From an uncultured bacterium (GTDB taxonomy: Bacteria > Bacillota_I > Bacilli_A > Acholeplasmatales > Anaeroplasmataceae), in NCBI GenBank assembly GCA_949291115.1, contig CASETY010000008.1:1-64000 (forward strand): a DNA stretch of 64,000 nucleotides, given 5' to 3'. Positions 17,542 to 26,587 of this stretch are shown here, piece after piece. Below the pieces are notes generated by a model, which searched no databases, was not told the DNA's origin, and saw nothing but the letters and a program-made list of their open reading frames with translations. Made by a program: the position numbers and the translations under genes. How positions within the stretch are numbered: position 1 is the stretch's first letter; each line of letters begins with the position of its first letter.

Positions 17542-17859
17542 TTATTCTAGTTCATTTAAGAAATTCATTAATGAACCATCTTCAAAATCAACATTACGGG
17601 CAAATAAATAAGTAGCTTCATTTATTTTTAAGGTTCTACCATCTAAAGCATAAGTAGCGCCTGTAAAGAAAGCTAAAAACTTATTAGCCCCCATTAAATC
17701 TAATTCTTCAAAATTAATTACTAAAGGATGACCATTTTTTAATTCATTAACTAACATAGCCGCTTTTTCATCATCATCTAAAATTTGTTCCATGATGATT
17801 AATTCACTAGCTTGTTTTTTAGATTCTTGGTTTTTGTTTTTACGACCAAATAAACCCAT
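17542..17859 (-). CDS. sepF: SepF-like cell-division protein
   Basis: 105-residue protein with the SepF core fold: after a basic N-terminus (MGLFGRKNKN) comes LVINFEELD (about 47-55) and AFFTGATYALDG (about 63-74), matching the NLQRID...DFLSGTVYAIGG pattern by which SepF dimerises and binds the FtsZ tail. It is shorter than B. subtilis SepF (about 150) because the linker is reduced; a glycine-led N-terminal amphipathic membrane anchor is plausible but short. The gene starts with a TAATG overlap on the jetC stop and a GGAGG site lies inside jetC, so it is translated with the SMC complex. Its normal home next to ylmE/ylmG is not here. Confidence 0.8.
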   Translation of the reverse strand: MGLFGRKNKNQESKKQASELIIMEQILDDDEKAAMLVNELKNGHPLVINFEELDLMGANKFLAFFTGATYALDGRTLKINEATYLFARNVDFEDGSLMNFLNELE

Positions 17860-20800
17860 TATTGTTTAGCCTCCTTTAAGATTGGTAATACTTGGGCTTT
17901 TGTACCCTTACGAGCCATAATTAAAATCGTATTAGCGTAATCTTCTAATAAGCTCATACGTTGAGGTGGGCAAGCAATAATAGTTTGTAAGTTCATAGAA
18001 GTGATGAAATTCATCATTGCTTTCATACGATTACTATCCATCTTATCGAAAACTTCATCAAACATTACAAGACCAATAGGATCGCCACCATAAGCATTAT
18101 TCTTAGTATAAACACGTACGAATGAGGCAATAATCGCTACATAAAATGGTACTTGTGTTTCCCCACCAGATTTTTCTTTAAATACTTTTGAATAAGTCAT
18201 AGTTTGACCATTTTGGTTAGTGATTTTAATATCATAGTCCATATAAGTTCTATAATCAGTAAACTTATTAATTGCACCATGACTATTTAACTCATCGACA
18301 CTTAAACTATCAAATAATTCTTTAATTTGTTCTTCATATTTAACTTCGAAACTAGAAGTAAATAGACCTTCATCACTCGCATTTAAATCACTTTTTACCA
18401 TTTCATAAAAAGCGCCATACTCACTAGATTTAGGGAAGATAAATTCATAAGTATCTTGACCAAAGTGAATATTTTTTAAAGTATCATTGATCTTACCAAT
18501 TTCCACTTCAGCTTGTTCAATATTAGCTCTTAATTTCGCAATGAAGTCTTCTTTGAAGATAAGTTCGGCTTCTTCACGAGCACTTCTTACTTTTTGTTCA
18601 TACTTAACAAGTTCCGTTTTTTCTAATTTATTAAGTTCATTAAAGTAAGTTGGCATTTCACTAACACCAATTGTAAATGATGAATCATAAGTATTGATAT
18701 ATTGATATTGTTTAGCAATAAGCGCATCATTTAAAGTATCATATGAATTATCTTCATTGTTATATTTTTCATTGAAAGCTTTATAAGCTTCTTTAAAGTT
18801 TCTATTAAGAGAAAAACTACGATATTCTTGTAAAGCTTTTTCTTTTAAACCAATATTATCATGTTCTAAATTAGCTAAAACATTATTTTCTTCTTTTAAG
18901 CTAATTTCATATGCTTCAATATCATTATTGTACATAGTGATGGTTTGAATTATCTTACCAATCTCTAAGTTAATATTGTTTTTCTTATTATTTTCATTTT
19001 TGATAGTTTGTAAAATATGATTATAATCATCTTCTAATTCTTTTATAGAATTAGTATCAATATGACTTCTTTCAATCTTTAAGCCTTCTAATAAAACTTT
19101 TTCTCTTTCTAATTTTAAAGTTCCATCTAAATGAGTTAAAACTCCTTCAAAGTTTAAAGCTTCTAATAAGTCAATTTCTTTATTTAATTCATCAATTTGA
19201 CTATTAATAGCTAAATATTCTTCTTTCGCTTTTAAAGCCTTATCATTCCATGATTTTTGTTGAGATAAGTAAGCATTCTTACCACAGAATGGCTTTTCAA
19301 TATTAGGATTCATACTTCTAACTGTATAGCCACTATATAATAAGAAATCATTAGTTACTGATGTTTGATAACGTTCAAGTTCTAACTCATTATCACACAT
19401 AATAACATTACCACAAGTCATATTAATATAACGTCTAGCATCTTCGTTTTCACTAGTCATGATACTAGCTAATGATTTAGGCTCAAAACGATTAAATTCT
19501 TTTATTTTCTTCGTATTAACTAAACCAATGCCATACATACTATATTTATTTTTAATACGGGCAAATATTTGTAAGGCTTGGTCAAAATAACGAGGTTCAA
19601 CAATTAAATTAAAACGACGATTACCTAAATAAACTTCAATTGTATCTTGCCAGTTTAAATCTTTAATTTCTACTAATTCTGCAAAAATAAAGACTGGAAT
19701 ATCATAATTATAGATACGTTTTAGACCCTCTACGATTTCTTCTCTCATCATTACTAATTGATGTGGGAAGTTAACTTTTTGTTGATTTAAACCTTTTAGA
19801 GCTAAAGATATTTGATTAACATCACGGATAATCTTTTCTTTTTCTACTTGTAAAGCCCCTCTTTTTTCTAAGGCTTGTTTCAAGTAATTATCAATTAAAT
19901 TCTTAGCTTCATTTAATTTTAAACGTGTAAAATCTACTTCATTTTGATTTAAATTAACTAAAGACATCTTTTGAAGTTCATCATAAATATTATGTTTAGA
20001 TAACTTTCTTAAAGCTTGAATTTGATCTTTAAATAAAGCTGCTTCTTTTAAGAATTTATCTTTATCACTTTCTAAAATCTCAATATTTTTAGTTGTTTGT
20101 TCAATTTCTTTTTGTAAAGCTTCGCTATTCTTAAAGCCTTCATTACTTTGTAATCTAATATATAATTCTTTACTACGTTCATTTAAAGCTTCAATATCTT
20201 CATCAATTTCTAATAAAAGACGTTCTTTATTAGCTTTATTTAATTCTTCACTAACTATTTTTTGCTTCAAGTCATTAATATCGGTTTTAATACGTTCAAC
20301 ATTAAATAATTTATTTAAATAATCAACATAATTCTTATTTTCAAGCACTTTTTCTAATTCTTGATAAATATTAGTAATATCTTTTAAATCATTAATTTTA
20401 TTTTTAATTACTTTTAATGTTTCTTCTAATTCTTTATAAGAACGAATAGTGTCTTTAATCGCACTAACATCGATTTCTTTTTCTTCTAAGACATTTTGAT
20501 AAATGAAATCTTTAACATCAGAAATTGGTTTAAAAGCTAAAGCCTTAGGAATTAGTTTAAAGAAATCTTCATTTATTGAACCAAAGGCGTTACGAAAACC
20601 ACGTTTAGCTTCTTTCTTTGTTAAATAAAAATCAAAATCAGGGTGATTCTTTCTGAATTGAACAGTACTATAAATAATACCATCTTCTGAAACAAACCAA
20701 CTATCATCTATTGGTAAATCAACCTTATAAAACAATGTTTTAACAGGCATTAATTCCCCAAAAGCGTCAATAACAGCACCAACAGTAAAACTATTACCAT

Positions 20801-21098
20801 TAGATTCATCATAAAATTCTAAGGCAATATCACCTGTTACGTCACCATCACGTAAATATTCTTTATCATCTAAACCAAGTTTACACTTAACATAACCTCT
20901 TAAATCACGTTTACTTTTATCATTAGCGGCGATATTAAAACTAGTGTCACCAGCTGTAATAACATATTGAATCGCATCCATGATTGTTGATTTACCAGAG
21001 GCATTAGGACCAGTTAGTAAAATATGATTTTCAACATTAATAGTTTCATTAGTTAAATAATGCCAGTTTATTAATCTAATCTTCGTTAACTTTTTCAT
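17859..21098 (-). CDS. jetC: JetC/MksB-like SMC-family ATPase
   Basis: 1079-residue SMC-like ATPase. Walker A GPNASGKST is at residues 30-38, followed by the Q-loop region AIQYVITAGDTS; two long coiled-coil arms (about 215-420 and 630-800) flank a central region without a canonical SMC hinge; the signature SGGETQ is at 977-982 and Walker B GLVMFDE near 1009-1015. This is the architecture of the MukB/MksB/JetC branch, whose dimers extrude DNA loops. The ATG overlaps the jetB TGA stop as ATGA. In Wadjet systems JetC works with a JetD nuclease; none is encoded here. Confidence 0.88.
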   Translation of the reverse strand: MKKLTKIRLINWHYLTNETINVENHILLTGPNASGKSTIMDAIQYVITAGDTSFNIAANDKSKRDLRGYVKCKLGLDDKEYLRDGDVTGDIALEFYDESNGNSFTVGAVIDAFGELMPVKTLFYKVDLPIDDSWFVSEDGIIYSTVQFRKNHPDFDFYLTKKEAKRGFRNAFGSINEDFFKLIPKALAFKPISDVKDFIYQNVLEEKEIDVSAIKDTIRSYKELEETLKVIKNKINDLKDITNIYQELEKVLENKNYVDYLNKLFNVERIKTDINDLKQKIVSEELNKANKERLLLEIDEDIEALNERSKELYIRLQSNEGFKNSEALQKEIEQTTKNIEILESDKDKFLKEAALFKDQIQALRKLSKHNIYDELQKMSLVNLNQNEVDFTRLKLNEAKNLIDNYLKQALEKRGALQVEKEKIIRDVNQISLALKGLNQQKVNFPHQLVMMREEIVEGLKRIYNYDIPVFIFAELVEIKDLNWQDTIEVYLGNRRFNLIVEPRYFDQALQIFARIKNKYSMYGIGLVNTKKIKEFNRFEPKSLASIMTSENEDARRYINMTCGNVIMCDNELELERYQTSVTNDFLLYSGYTVRSMNPNIEKPFCGKNAYLSQQKSWNDKALKAKEEYLAINSQIDELNKEIDLLEALNFEGVLTHLDGTLKLEREKVLLEGLKIERSHIDTNSIKELEDDYNHILQTIKNENNKKNNINLEIGKIIQTITMYNNDIEAYEISLKEENNVLANLEHDNIGLKEKALQEYRSFSLNRNFKEAYKAFNEKYNNEDNSYDTLNDALIAKQYQYINTYDSSFTIGVSEMPTYFNELNKLEKTELVKYEQKVRSAREEAELIFKEDFIAKLRANIEQAEVEIGKINDTLKNIHFGQDTYEFIFPKSSEYGAFYEMVKSDLNASDEGLFTSSFEVKYEEQIKELFDSLSVDELNSHGAINKFTDYRTYMDYDIKITNQNGQTMTYSKVFKEKSGGETQVPFYVAIIASFVRVYTKNNAYGGDPIGLVMFDEVFDKMDSNRMKAMMNFITSMNLQTIIACPPQRMSLLEDYANTILIMARKGTKAQVLPILKEAKQ

Positions 21099-21679
21099 TC
21101 TTCAGAACCCTCGCTTCCCGCAATTCTGATAATTGTTTGATATAAACTAGTAACATCTTCACTAGGTATCGCTAATAAAATTGTAGGCATAATTACAACT
21201 CTACAACTTGAAGTAGTAAGGTCACCAGTCGCTTCAATTAAGTTATATCTTCTAAATAATCTTAAAGACGCTACTAAATCTGTTTTATTTAACTTACGTT
21301 TAATTTCTAACATATCATATTTTTCATGAATGTCTGAAACTTGACAAATGATATTTTCATTAAGCGTCGTTTCTTTACCTTTTTCATGATATAAAAGTCT
21401 TAAAATTAATAAGATTATTGATTCATCTCTTTTTAATTTTAAAGTATTTTGAGTAGTATGTCCTAACATAACAGACCCAAGGTCAGTATTTAAAGTTAAT
21501 TCTAAACCTAAAATATTAAAGAATTCATCAAAAATATCTTTATAACTCATTAAAAAATAATAAGCTTCTTTATTATCTTTTTTATCACGGGCTAAAAAAT
21601 TATAAGTAATTAATTTATTACAAACATCTTTAAACATGTTTTGTTGAGTTGTCGTTAACTTTTCTAAATTTTCTAACAT
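21095..21679 (-). CDS. jetB: JetB/MksE-like kite subunit (DUF4194)
   Basis: 194-residue protein matching the small winged-helix kite subunit of Wadjet/MksBEF complexes. The middle block ESIILLILRLLYHEKGKE (about 85-102) and the later winged-helix segment LRLFRRYNLIE (about 138-148) are typical of DUF4194. It begins 2 nt after jetA and ends in an ATGA overlap with jetC, whose neck and coiled coil it should bind. The TGA here is used as a stop. Confidence 0.8.
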   Translation of the reverse strand: MLENLEKLTTTQQNMFKDVCNKLITYNFLARDKKDNKEAYYFLMSYKDIFDEFFNILGLELTLNTDLGSVMLGHTTQNTLKLKRDESIILLILRLLYHEKGKETTLNENIICQVSDIHEKYDMLEIKRKLNKTDLVASLRLFRRYNLIEATGDLTTSSCRVVIMPTILLAIPSEDVTSLYQTIIRIAGSEGSEE

Positions 21680-21681
21680 AC

Positions 21682-23091
21682 CTAACTCTCCTTTCTAATA
21701 ATAAAATCACGCATTTTTAAATGAGTGGTTTCAATTTTACTATCTAAAATTGTAACATCATACATTTTATCATTTTCTAATGCAAATAAAATTGCGTAGA
21801 TAACGAGCATTTGATAACTTTTTGGTGTGTCATTCTTTAAAAAATTACTACCTATGAACTTATCATCAACTAAATTATTAAGCAAGAACTCTTCAACATT
21901 AGTTTCTTGATAAGGAGCTTCATATTGACCATAAAAATCAGCTTCTATATCAAACCCTTCTAATCTAGAATCATCTAAAAGTAAATTATAATTACGCTTA
22001 TAAGCTCCTCTTGGAATATATAAAGAATCTTGACTTAAGCTACGATTATAACTTAAATTAAATGCATCATTAACCTTGTTAATGGCTTTATCAACATGGC
22101 CTTCTTTATTTTCATCTTTAATATATCTTAAAATACGATTTAATTTACCAATGATATTATCATCTTCTGAAACTAAGAACTTAATCTTCGCGATTGTTGA
22201 ATTTATATATGTCTTACTCTTTTCATCAATTTCTAAAATATATTCATCTAAAGAATTAAAAACATCAATCATTTCATCAATATCACGGTTAGCCCTTAAC
22301 AAAGCTTTTTCTTTATTTAATGATGGATAGGCTAAAGTTAAAGTATCCATAATTAAACTACTATTTTGATATTCTTCTAATTTAGTAACAATTCTTAAAC
22401 GATAACGATTAATGTTGTCACCCATTTTTAACTTTGCATAACCTTGTTCAACAAAGTCTTCACGATAACTTACTAAATTTTCCATTAATTCTTTAACATC
22501 TGTTTCATTAAAGACGCCTGCTATATATTCTTTTAGTCTAGCATCTAATTTACGAATTTCACGTAATAATAATTTAGTATTACGATATACTTCTTGAATG
22601 ATTACAGAATATTCAATATTATCATTATTATTTAATAAAGAATAAATTGTATAAATATAGCCTTGATAATGACTAGTTATTTCCTCTGTTTCATCATTTA
22701 AATTATCCTCATAATAACGAGGATTTAAATTAATGATTGCTTCACAAATAGTAATGCCAGCATCACTAAAGTTTAAAACTTCCTCATAATCATGCGTTAC
22801 ATCAATATATATCCAACCAGTTTCTTCCATTCTTCTTAAAACATAGTTAGCTAAATCACGATGAGATGAAGGATTAGCTTCTTCATCTAAATTATCTTCT
22901 ACTTCATATTTATATTTGTTTGTGTCTAAATAATGAACAAGTTCATCAACAACTATTTTTTTCTCAATTCCTAAAATTGAAGCATTCTCATAAACCTTAA
23001 AAGCTTCTAAAATTAAAGATAAATAAACTCTTTTATTTTTAGAGGCTAAAAGCTGAAAGAAATTATCAGGAATTATTTTAAAATAATCCAC
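21682..23091 (-). CDS. jetA: JetA/MksF-like kleisin subunit (DUF5716-like)
   Basis: 469-residue protein resembling JetA, the kleisin that bridges the JetC heads and binds JetB. The N-terminus DYFKIIPDNFFQLLASKNKR is characteristic of the family, and the rest is mainly helical. The frame is open to a TTG at 23145, but that TTG is the -35 hexamer of the operon promoter; a GGAGGG site lies 7 nt before a GTG at 23091, which I take as the start. First gene of jetA-jetB-jetC-sepF, separated from the upstream ABC exporter by its own promoter. Confidence 0.8.
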   Translation of the reverse strand: MDYFKIIPDNFFQLLASKNKRVYLSLILEAFKVYENASILGIEKKIVVDELVHYLDTNKYKYEVEDNLDEEANPSSHRDLANYVLRRMEETGWIYIDVTHDYEEVLNFSDAGITICEAIINLNPRYYEDNLNDETEEITSHYQGYIYTIYSLLNNNDNIEYSVIIQEVYRNTKLLLREIRKLDARLKEYIAGVFNETDVKELMENLVSYREDFVEQGYAKLKMGDNINRYRLRIVTKLEEYQNSSLIMDTLTLAYPSLNKEKALLRANRDIDEMIDVFNSLDEYILEIDEKSKTYINSTIAKIKFLVSEDDNIIGKLNRILRYIKDENKEGHVDKAINKVNDAFNLSYNRSLSQDSLYIPRGAYKRNYNLLLDDSRLEGFDIEADFYGQYEAPYQETNVEEFLLNNLVDDKFIGSNFLKNDTPKSYQMLVIYAILFALENDKMYDVTILDSKIETTHLKMRDFIIRKES

Positions 23092-23116
23092 ACGACCACC
23101 CTCCAATATCTTATTA

Positions 23117-23145
23117 ATTATACCATTTAAAGCGCTCTTATACAA
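23117..23145 (-). promoter_or_regulatory. promoter of jetA-jetB-jetC-sepF
   Basis: Minus strand TTGTAT (23140-23145), 17-bp spacer ending in TGG, TATAAT (23117-23122). One of the best promoters in the window; a leader of about 20 nt precedes the GTG start of jetA. Confidence 0.7.
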
Positions 23146-23161
23146 TTTAAAGTTATAAAGT

Positions 23162-24889
23162 TTAACTTACTCTTTTATATTGAGAATTATATAAGTCATA
23201 ATAGAAGCCTTTTTTAGCTAAAAGACTTTCATGATTACCAATTTCAATAATATTACCCTTATTTAAAACTAAGATAATATCAGCTTGTTTAATTGTTTCT
23301 AGGCGATGAGCAATTATAAATGTAGTTTTATTTTCCATCAATTTTAAAAAGGCATTTTGCACTAAAATTTCCATACGCGTATCAATTTTAGAAGTGGCTT
23401 CATCTAAAATTAAAATTTTAGGATCTTTTAGCATAACTCTAGCAATCGCAAACAATTGTTTTTGTCCTTCTGATAAAGCTAGATTTTCATCTAAAATAGT
23501 GTCATAACCATCTTTTAATCTTTCAATATAAGTATCAATTTGACAAATACGTGCAACTTCTTTAACTTCTTCTAAAGAAGCGTTAGTACCATATCTAATA
23601 TTATCTAGAATAGTACCTTTAAATAACCAAGTATCTTGTAAAACCATCCCCATATTACTTCTTAGGCTTTCTTTACTAACTTTACTTATATCTTTATCAT
23701 CTACGAAAATAGTACCACTATTCACCTCATAAAAACGCATTAATAGATTAATTAAAGTCGTTTTGCCAGCACCAGTAGGGCCAACAATAGCGACTAATTG
23801 GCCAGGTTTTACTTCTAAATTGAAATTTTCAATTAATGGTTTATTAGTATAACTAAAATTAACATTATTAAAACTTACACTACCTTTAACAGCTTTTAAT
23901 TCTAATGAATCATCTAAAACAGGTAATTCATAATCAATAATGTAAAAGACTCTTTTAGCCCCTGCTAATGAAGCTTGTAAATTAGAAATTACTGAAGAAA
24001 TATCATTAAATGGTTTAGTATAAGTCGATGCATAACTTAAAAAGACCGTTAAATTACCAACTGTAAAAGAAGCTCCTACCATAAAAGCACCAACAATACC
24101 AACTGTCGCGTAAACTAAAGCATTAATAAAACGTGTTAATGGATTAACTAAAGAACCCATAAATTGTGCTCTAAAACCAACAATTTTTAAATCAGAATTA
24201 ATTTCAACTAATTTAGAAATTGCTTCTTTTTCATAACCATATGATAGTATTTCTTTATCCATATTTAACATTTCATTAATATGACTTGAAAATTCACCTT
24301 TAATTTTCGCTTCATTTCTAAATGTTTTATAAGAATATTTTGCAATTAAATAAGCAGTAATTAAAGAAAGTGGAGTTAAACAAACAACAATTAAAGCCAC
24401 TTGATAACTCATTATAAACATAAAGACAATCGTAAAGACAATCGTAAAGACACCAGATATCAAAAGTGTCAAAGCTTGTAACAAACCATCACCTAAAATA
24501 TCAATGTCACCAATTAAACGACTAATAATATCGCCTTCACTGTTTGTATCGATAAAACTTAAAGGCATTTGTTCTAATTTTAAGAAAGTTTCATTACGTA
24601 ATTTTTTAAGTAAGTTATTAGTAATAACATTCATTAAAAACTGCATAAAATAACCGGCTACTGTCCCTAAAATTATTACTAATAATAAAACTAATAAATA
24701 TTTATTAATTTCACTAAAATTAACATCATTAGCGCCAACTATATAATCAACACATTTACCAACTATAATTGGTAATAATAAAGTTGAAGCTACTTGAATA
24801 ATTGTTGCAACGAGGGCTATAAAGAATAAAATTTTATCTTTAGCCAACATTTTTAAGATTCTAAATAAAGTTTTATTCATAATTGTCAC
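23162..24889 (-). CDS. ABC exporter subunit B (MdlB/BmrA type)
   Basis: 575 residues: six transmembrane helices (about 18-310) fused to an ATPase domain. Walker A GPTGAGKTT lies near 367, the signature is the altered LSEGQ near 472, and Walker B LILDEATSKID keeps the catalytic glutamate. It overlaps its partner gene (24873-26585) by 17 nt. The intact Walker B glutamate here and its absence in the partner is the pattern of heterodimeric exporters with one degenerate ATP site. Substrate unknown; such pairs export drugs, lipids or peptides. Confidence 0.92.
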   Translation of the reverse strand: MTIMNKTLFRILKMLAKDKILFFIALVATIIQVASTLLLPIIVGKCVDYIVGANDVNFSEINKYLLVLLLVIILGTVAGYFMQFLMNVITNNLLKKLRNETFLKLEQMPLSFIDTNSEGDIISRLIGDIDILGDGLLQALTLLISGVFTIVFTIVFMFIMSYQVALIVVCLTPLSLITAYLIAKYSYKTFRNEAKIKGEFSSHINEMLNMDKEILSYGYEKEAISKLVEINSDLKIVGFRAQFMGSLVNPLTRFINALVYATVGIVGAFMVGASFTVGNLTVFLSYASTYTKPFNDISSVISNLQASLAGAKRVFYIIDYELPVLDDSLELKAVKGSVSFNNVNFSYTNKPLIENFNLEVKPGQLVAIVGPTGAGKTTLINLLMRFYEVNSGTIFVDDKDISKVSKESLRSNMGMVLQDTWLFKGTILDNIRYGTNASLEEVKEVARICQIDTYIERLKDGYDTILDENLALSEGQKQLFAIARVMLKDPKILILDEATSKIDTRMEILVQNAFLKLMENKTTFIIAHRLETIKQADIILVLNKGNIIEIGNHESLLAKKGFYYDLYNSQYKRVS

Positions 24890-26585
24890 CTTGTTGACTC
24901 TTCTTAATTTCTTGATAAATCTTAGAACGTTTAGAAAGTTCTAAATCAGTACCAATATCAGAAACATTACCATTATCCATAACTAAAATTTGATCACATT
25001 CTTGAATCGAAGAAATTCTACTAGTCGCTAAAATAGTAGTAATATTTAAAGCTTTTAAATTCTTTCTAACTTCATAATCTGTCTTAAAATCTAAAGCGGA
25101 AGTCGCATCATCTAAAATAATGATATCTGGTTTTTTACAAATAGCACGGGCAATACAAAGTCTTTGTCTTTCCCCACCAGATAAATTAGCTCCACCTTCA
25201 TAAATCATATCATCTAAACCGCTTTTCTTATTAAAAACAAAATCATAAGCAAGTGCATCTTTTAAAGCTTTAATAACTTCTTCTTTACTAGCATTTGAAC
25301 CAAATCTAACATTATTATATATTGAATCATTAATTAAGTTAGCTTTACCAAATACATAAGCAATTTTCTTATTTAAAAAAGCTTTAGAATATGTATTAAT
25401 GTCATTACCATATAATAATAAAGTACCACTACTTTCTTTATATAAATGAGCTAAAACATTTAATAAAGTAGTTTTACCAGAAGCAGTACTACCAACAATA
25501 CCAATAAATTCTCCTTTTTTAATCGTTAATTTATCACAATTTAAAAAGTTTTTAATCATATTAGGATAACTAAAATTAACATTAGTTAATTCATAAACAG
25601 TATCATCTAATCCTTCTTCTAAAGTGCCATAATTAAATGATTTTTTAGTATCTAAAATTTCATTAACCCTGTTACCAGAAGCAAAGGCTTTACCAAAAAT
25701 AACAATTAAGTTACATAGAACCATAATCGCTACTAAAATTTGATTAGAATAATTGACTAGAGCTGTAATATCACCTTGTGACAAACTACCATTATCAACA
25801 AAATAACCACCTAAATAAATAATTAATAAAATAACCACATCAATAATAATCATCGAAATTGGATTTAAAAATGCACTAATTAAACCAACTCTTTTAGCAT
25901 CTTTATTTAAAATAGCTGTTTCTTTTTGAAAACGATTATTTTCAACATCTAATGTTAAAGACGCTCTTACAACTCTACTACCTTTTATATTTTCTTTAGT
26001 TATTAAAGTAACACTATCTAAGTCTTTAGAAACTTTACGATTTAAAGGAATCGTCTTTTTCATGATTAATAAGACACTTCCAATTACTAAAATAGAAGCT
26101 CCTAGAAAGATTAAACCAAATATATAAGACTTAAACGCACTTAAAACAGTTGCTCCAATTACTAAAAAAGGCGCTCTAATCGCTAATCTAATAAGCATCG
26201 CAACAGAAACTTGTAATTGATTAATATCATTATTTAAACGGGTAACTAAAGTAGAAACACCATACTTTTCAACTGTTAATATATCTAAATCTAAAATATG
26301 CTTAAAGACATCTTCTCTAAGTTTAGTACCAAAGCCTTGGCTCGCCTTTGAGGCAAAATACTGACAAACTAAAGTTGATGATAAACCTAAAACCGCAATC
26401 ACAAATAAAACAATTCCCATTTGAATAATAAAAGTATGATTGCCTTCATTAATACCTTTATCAACAATTAAACCCATAATTAAAGGCACTAAAAGTTCAA
26501 AAACAGCTTCTAATAATTTAAAGAGAGGTCCTAAAATGACCTCTTTTTTATAATCTTTTAAATATAATTTATACAACTTAATCAT
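24873..26585 (-). CDS. ABC exporter subunit A (MdlA/BmrC type)
   Basis: 570 residues with an N-terminal six-helix membrane domain and a C-terminal ATPase. Walker A is GSTASGKTT near 364, the signature LSGGERQRL is canonical, but Walker B reads IIILDDATSALD, with aspartate in place of the catalytic glutamate. In the heterodimer its canonical signature completes the partner's active site and its own Walker B forms the degenerate one. The gene follows the HAD phosphatase by 2 nt in the same transcript. Confidence 0.92.
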   Translation of the reverse strand: MIKLYKLYLKDYKKEVILGPLFKLLEAVFELLVPLIMGLIVDKGINEGNHTFIIQMGIVLFVIAVLGLSSTLVCQYFASKASQGFGTKLREDVFKHILDLDILTVEKYGVSTLVTRLNNDINQLQVSVAMLIRLAIRAPFLVIGATVLSAFKSYIFGLIFLGASILVIGSVLLIMKKTIPLNRKVSKDLDSVTLITKENIKGSRVVRASLTLDVENNRFQKETAILNKDAKRVGLISAFLNPISMIIIDVVILLIIYLGGYFVDNGSLSQGDITALVNYSNQILVAIMVLCNLIVIFGKAFASGNRVNEILDTKKSFNYGTLEEGLDDTVYELTNVNFSYPNMIKNFLNCDKLTIKKGEFIGIVGSTASGKTTLLNVLAHLYKESSGTLLLYGNDINTYSKAFLNKKIAYVFGKANLINDSIYNNVRFGSNASKEEVIKALKDALAYDFVFNKKSGLDDMIYEGGANLSGGERQRLCIARAICKKPDIIILDDATSALDFKTDYEVRKNLKALNITTILATSRISSIQECDQILVMDNGNVSDIGTDLELSKRSKIYQEIKKSQQGDNYE

Positions 26586-26587
26586 GC

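Noticed and set aside
17542-17859. sepF as part of an ordinary ylm/ftsZ division cluster
   Set aside because: Neighbours are jetC and ileS; no ylmE, ylmG, divIVA or ftsZ is present, and it overlaps jetC.
21095-21097. TGA read as tryptophan (Mycoplasma code)
   Set aside because: TGA ends jetB in an ATGA overlap, and tryptophans in conserved motifs use TGG, so the standard bacterial code fits.
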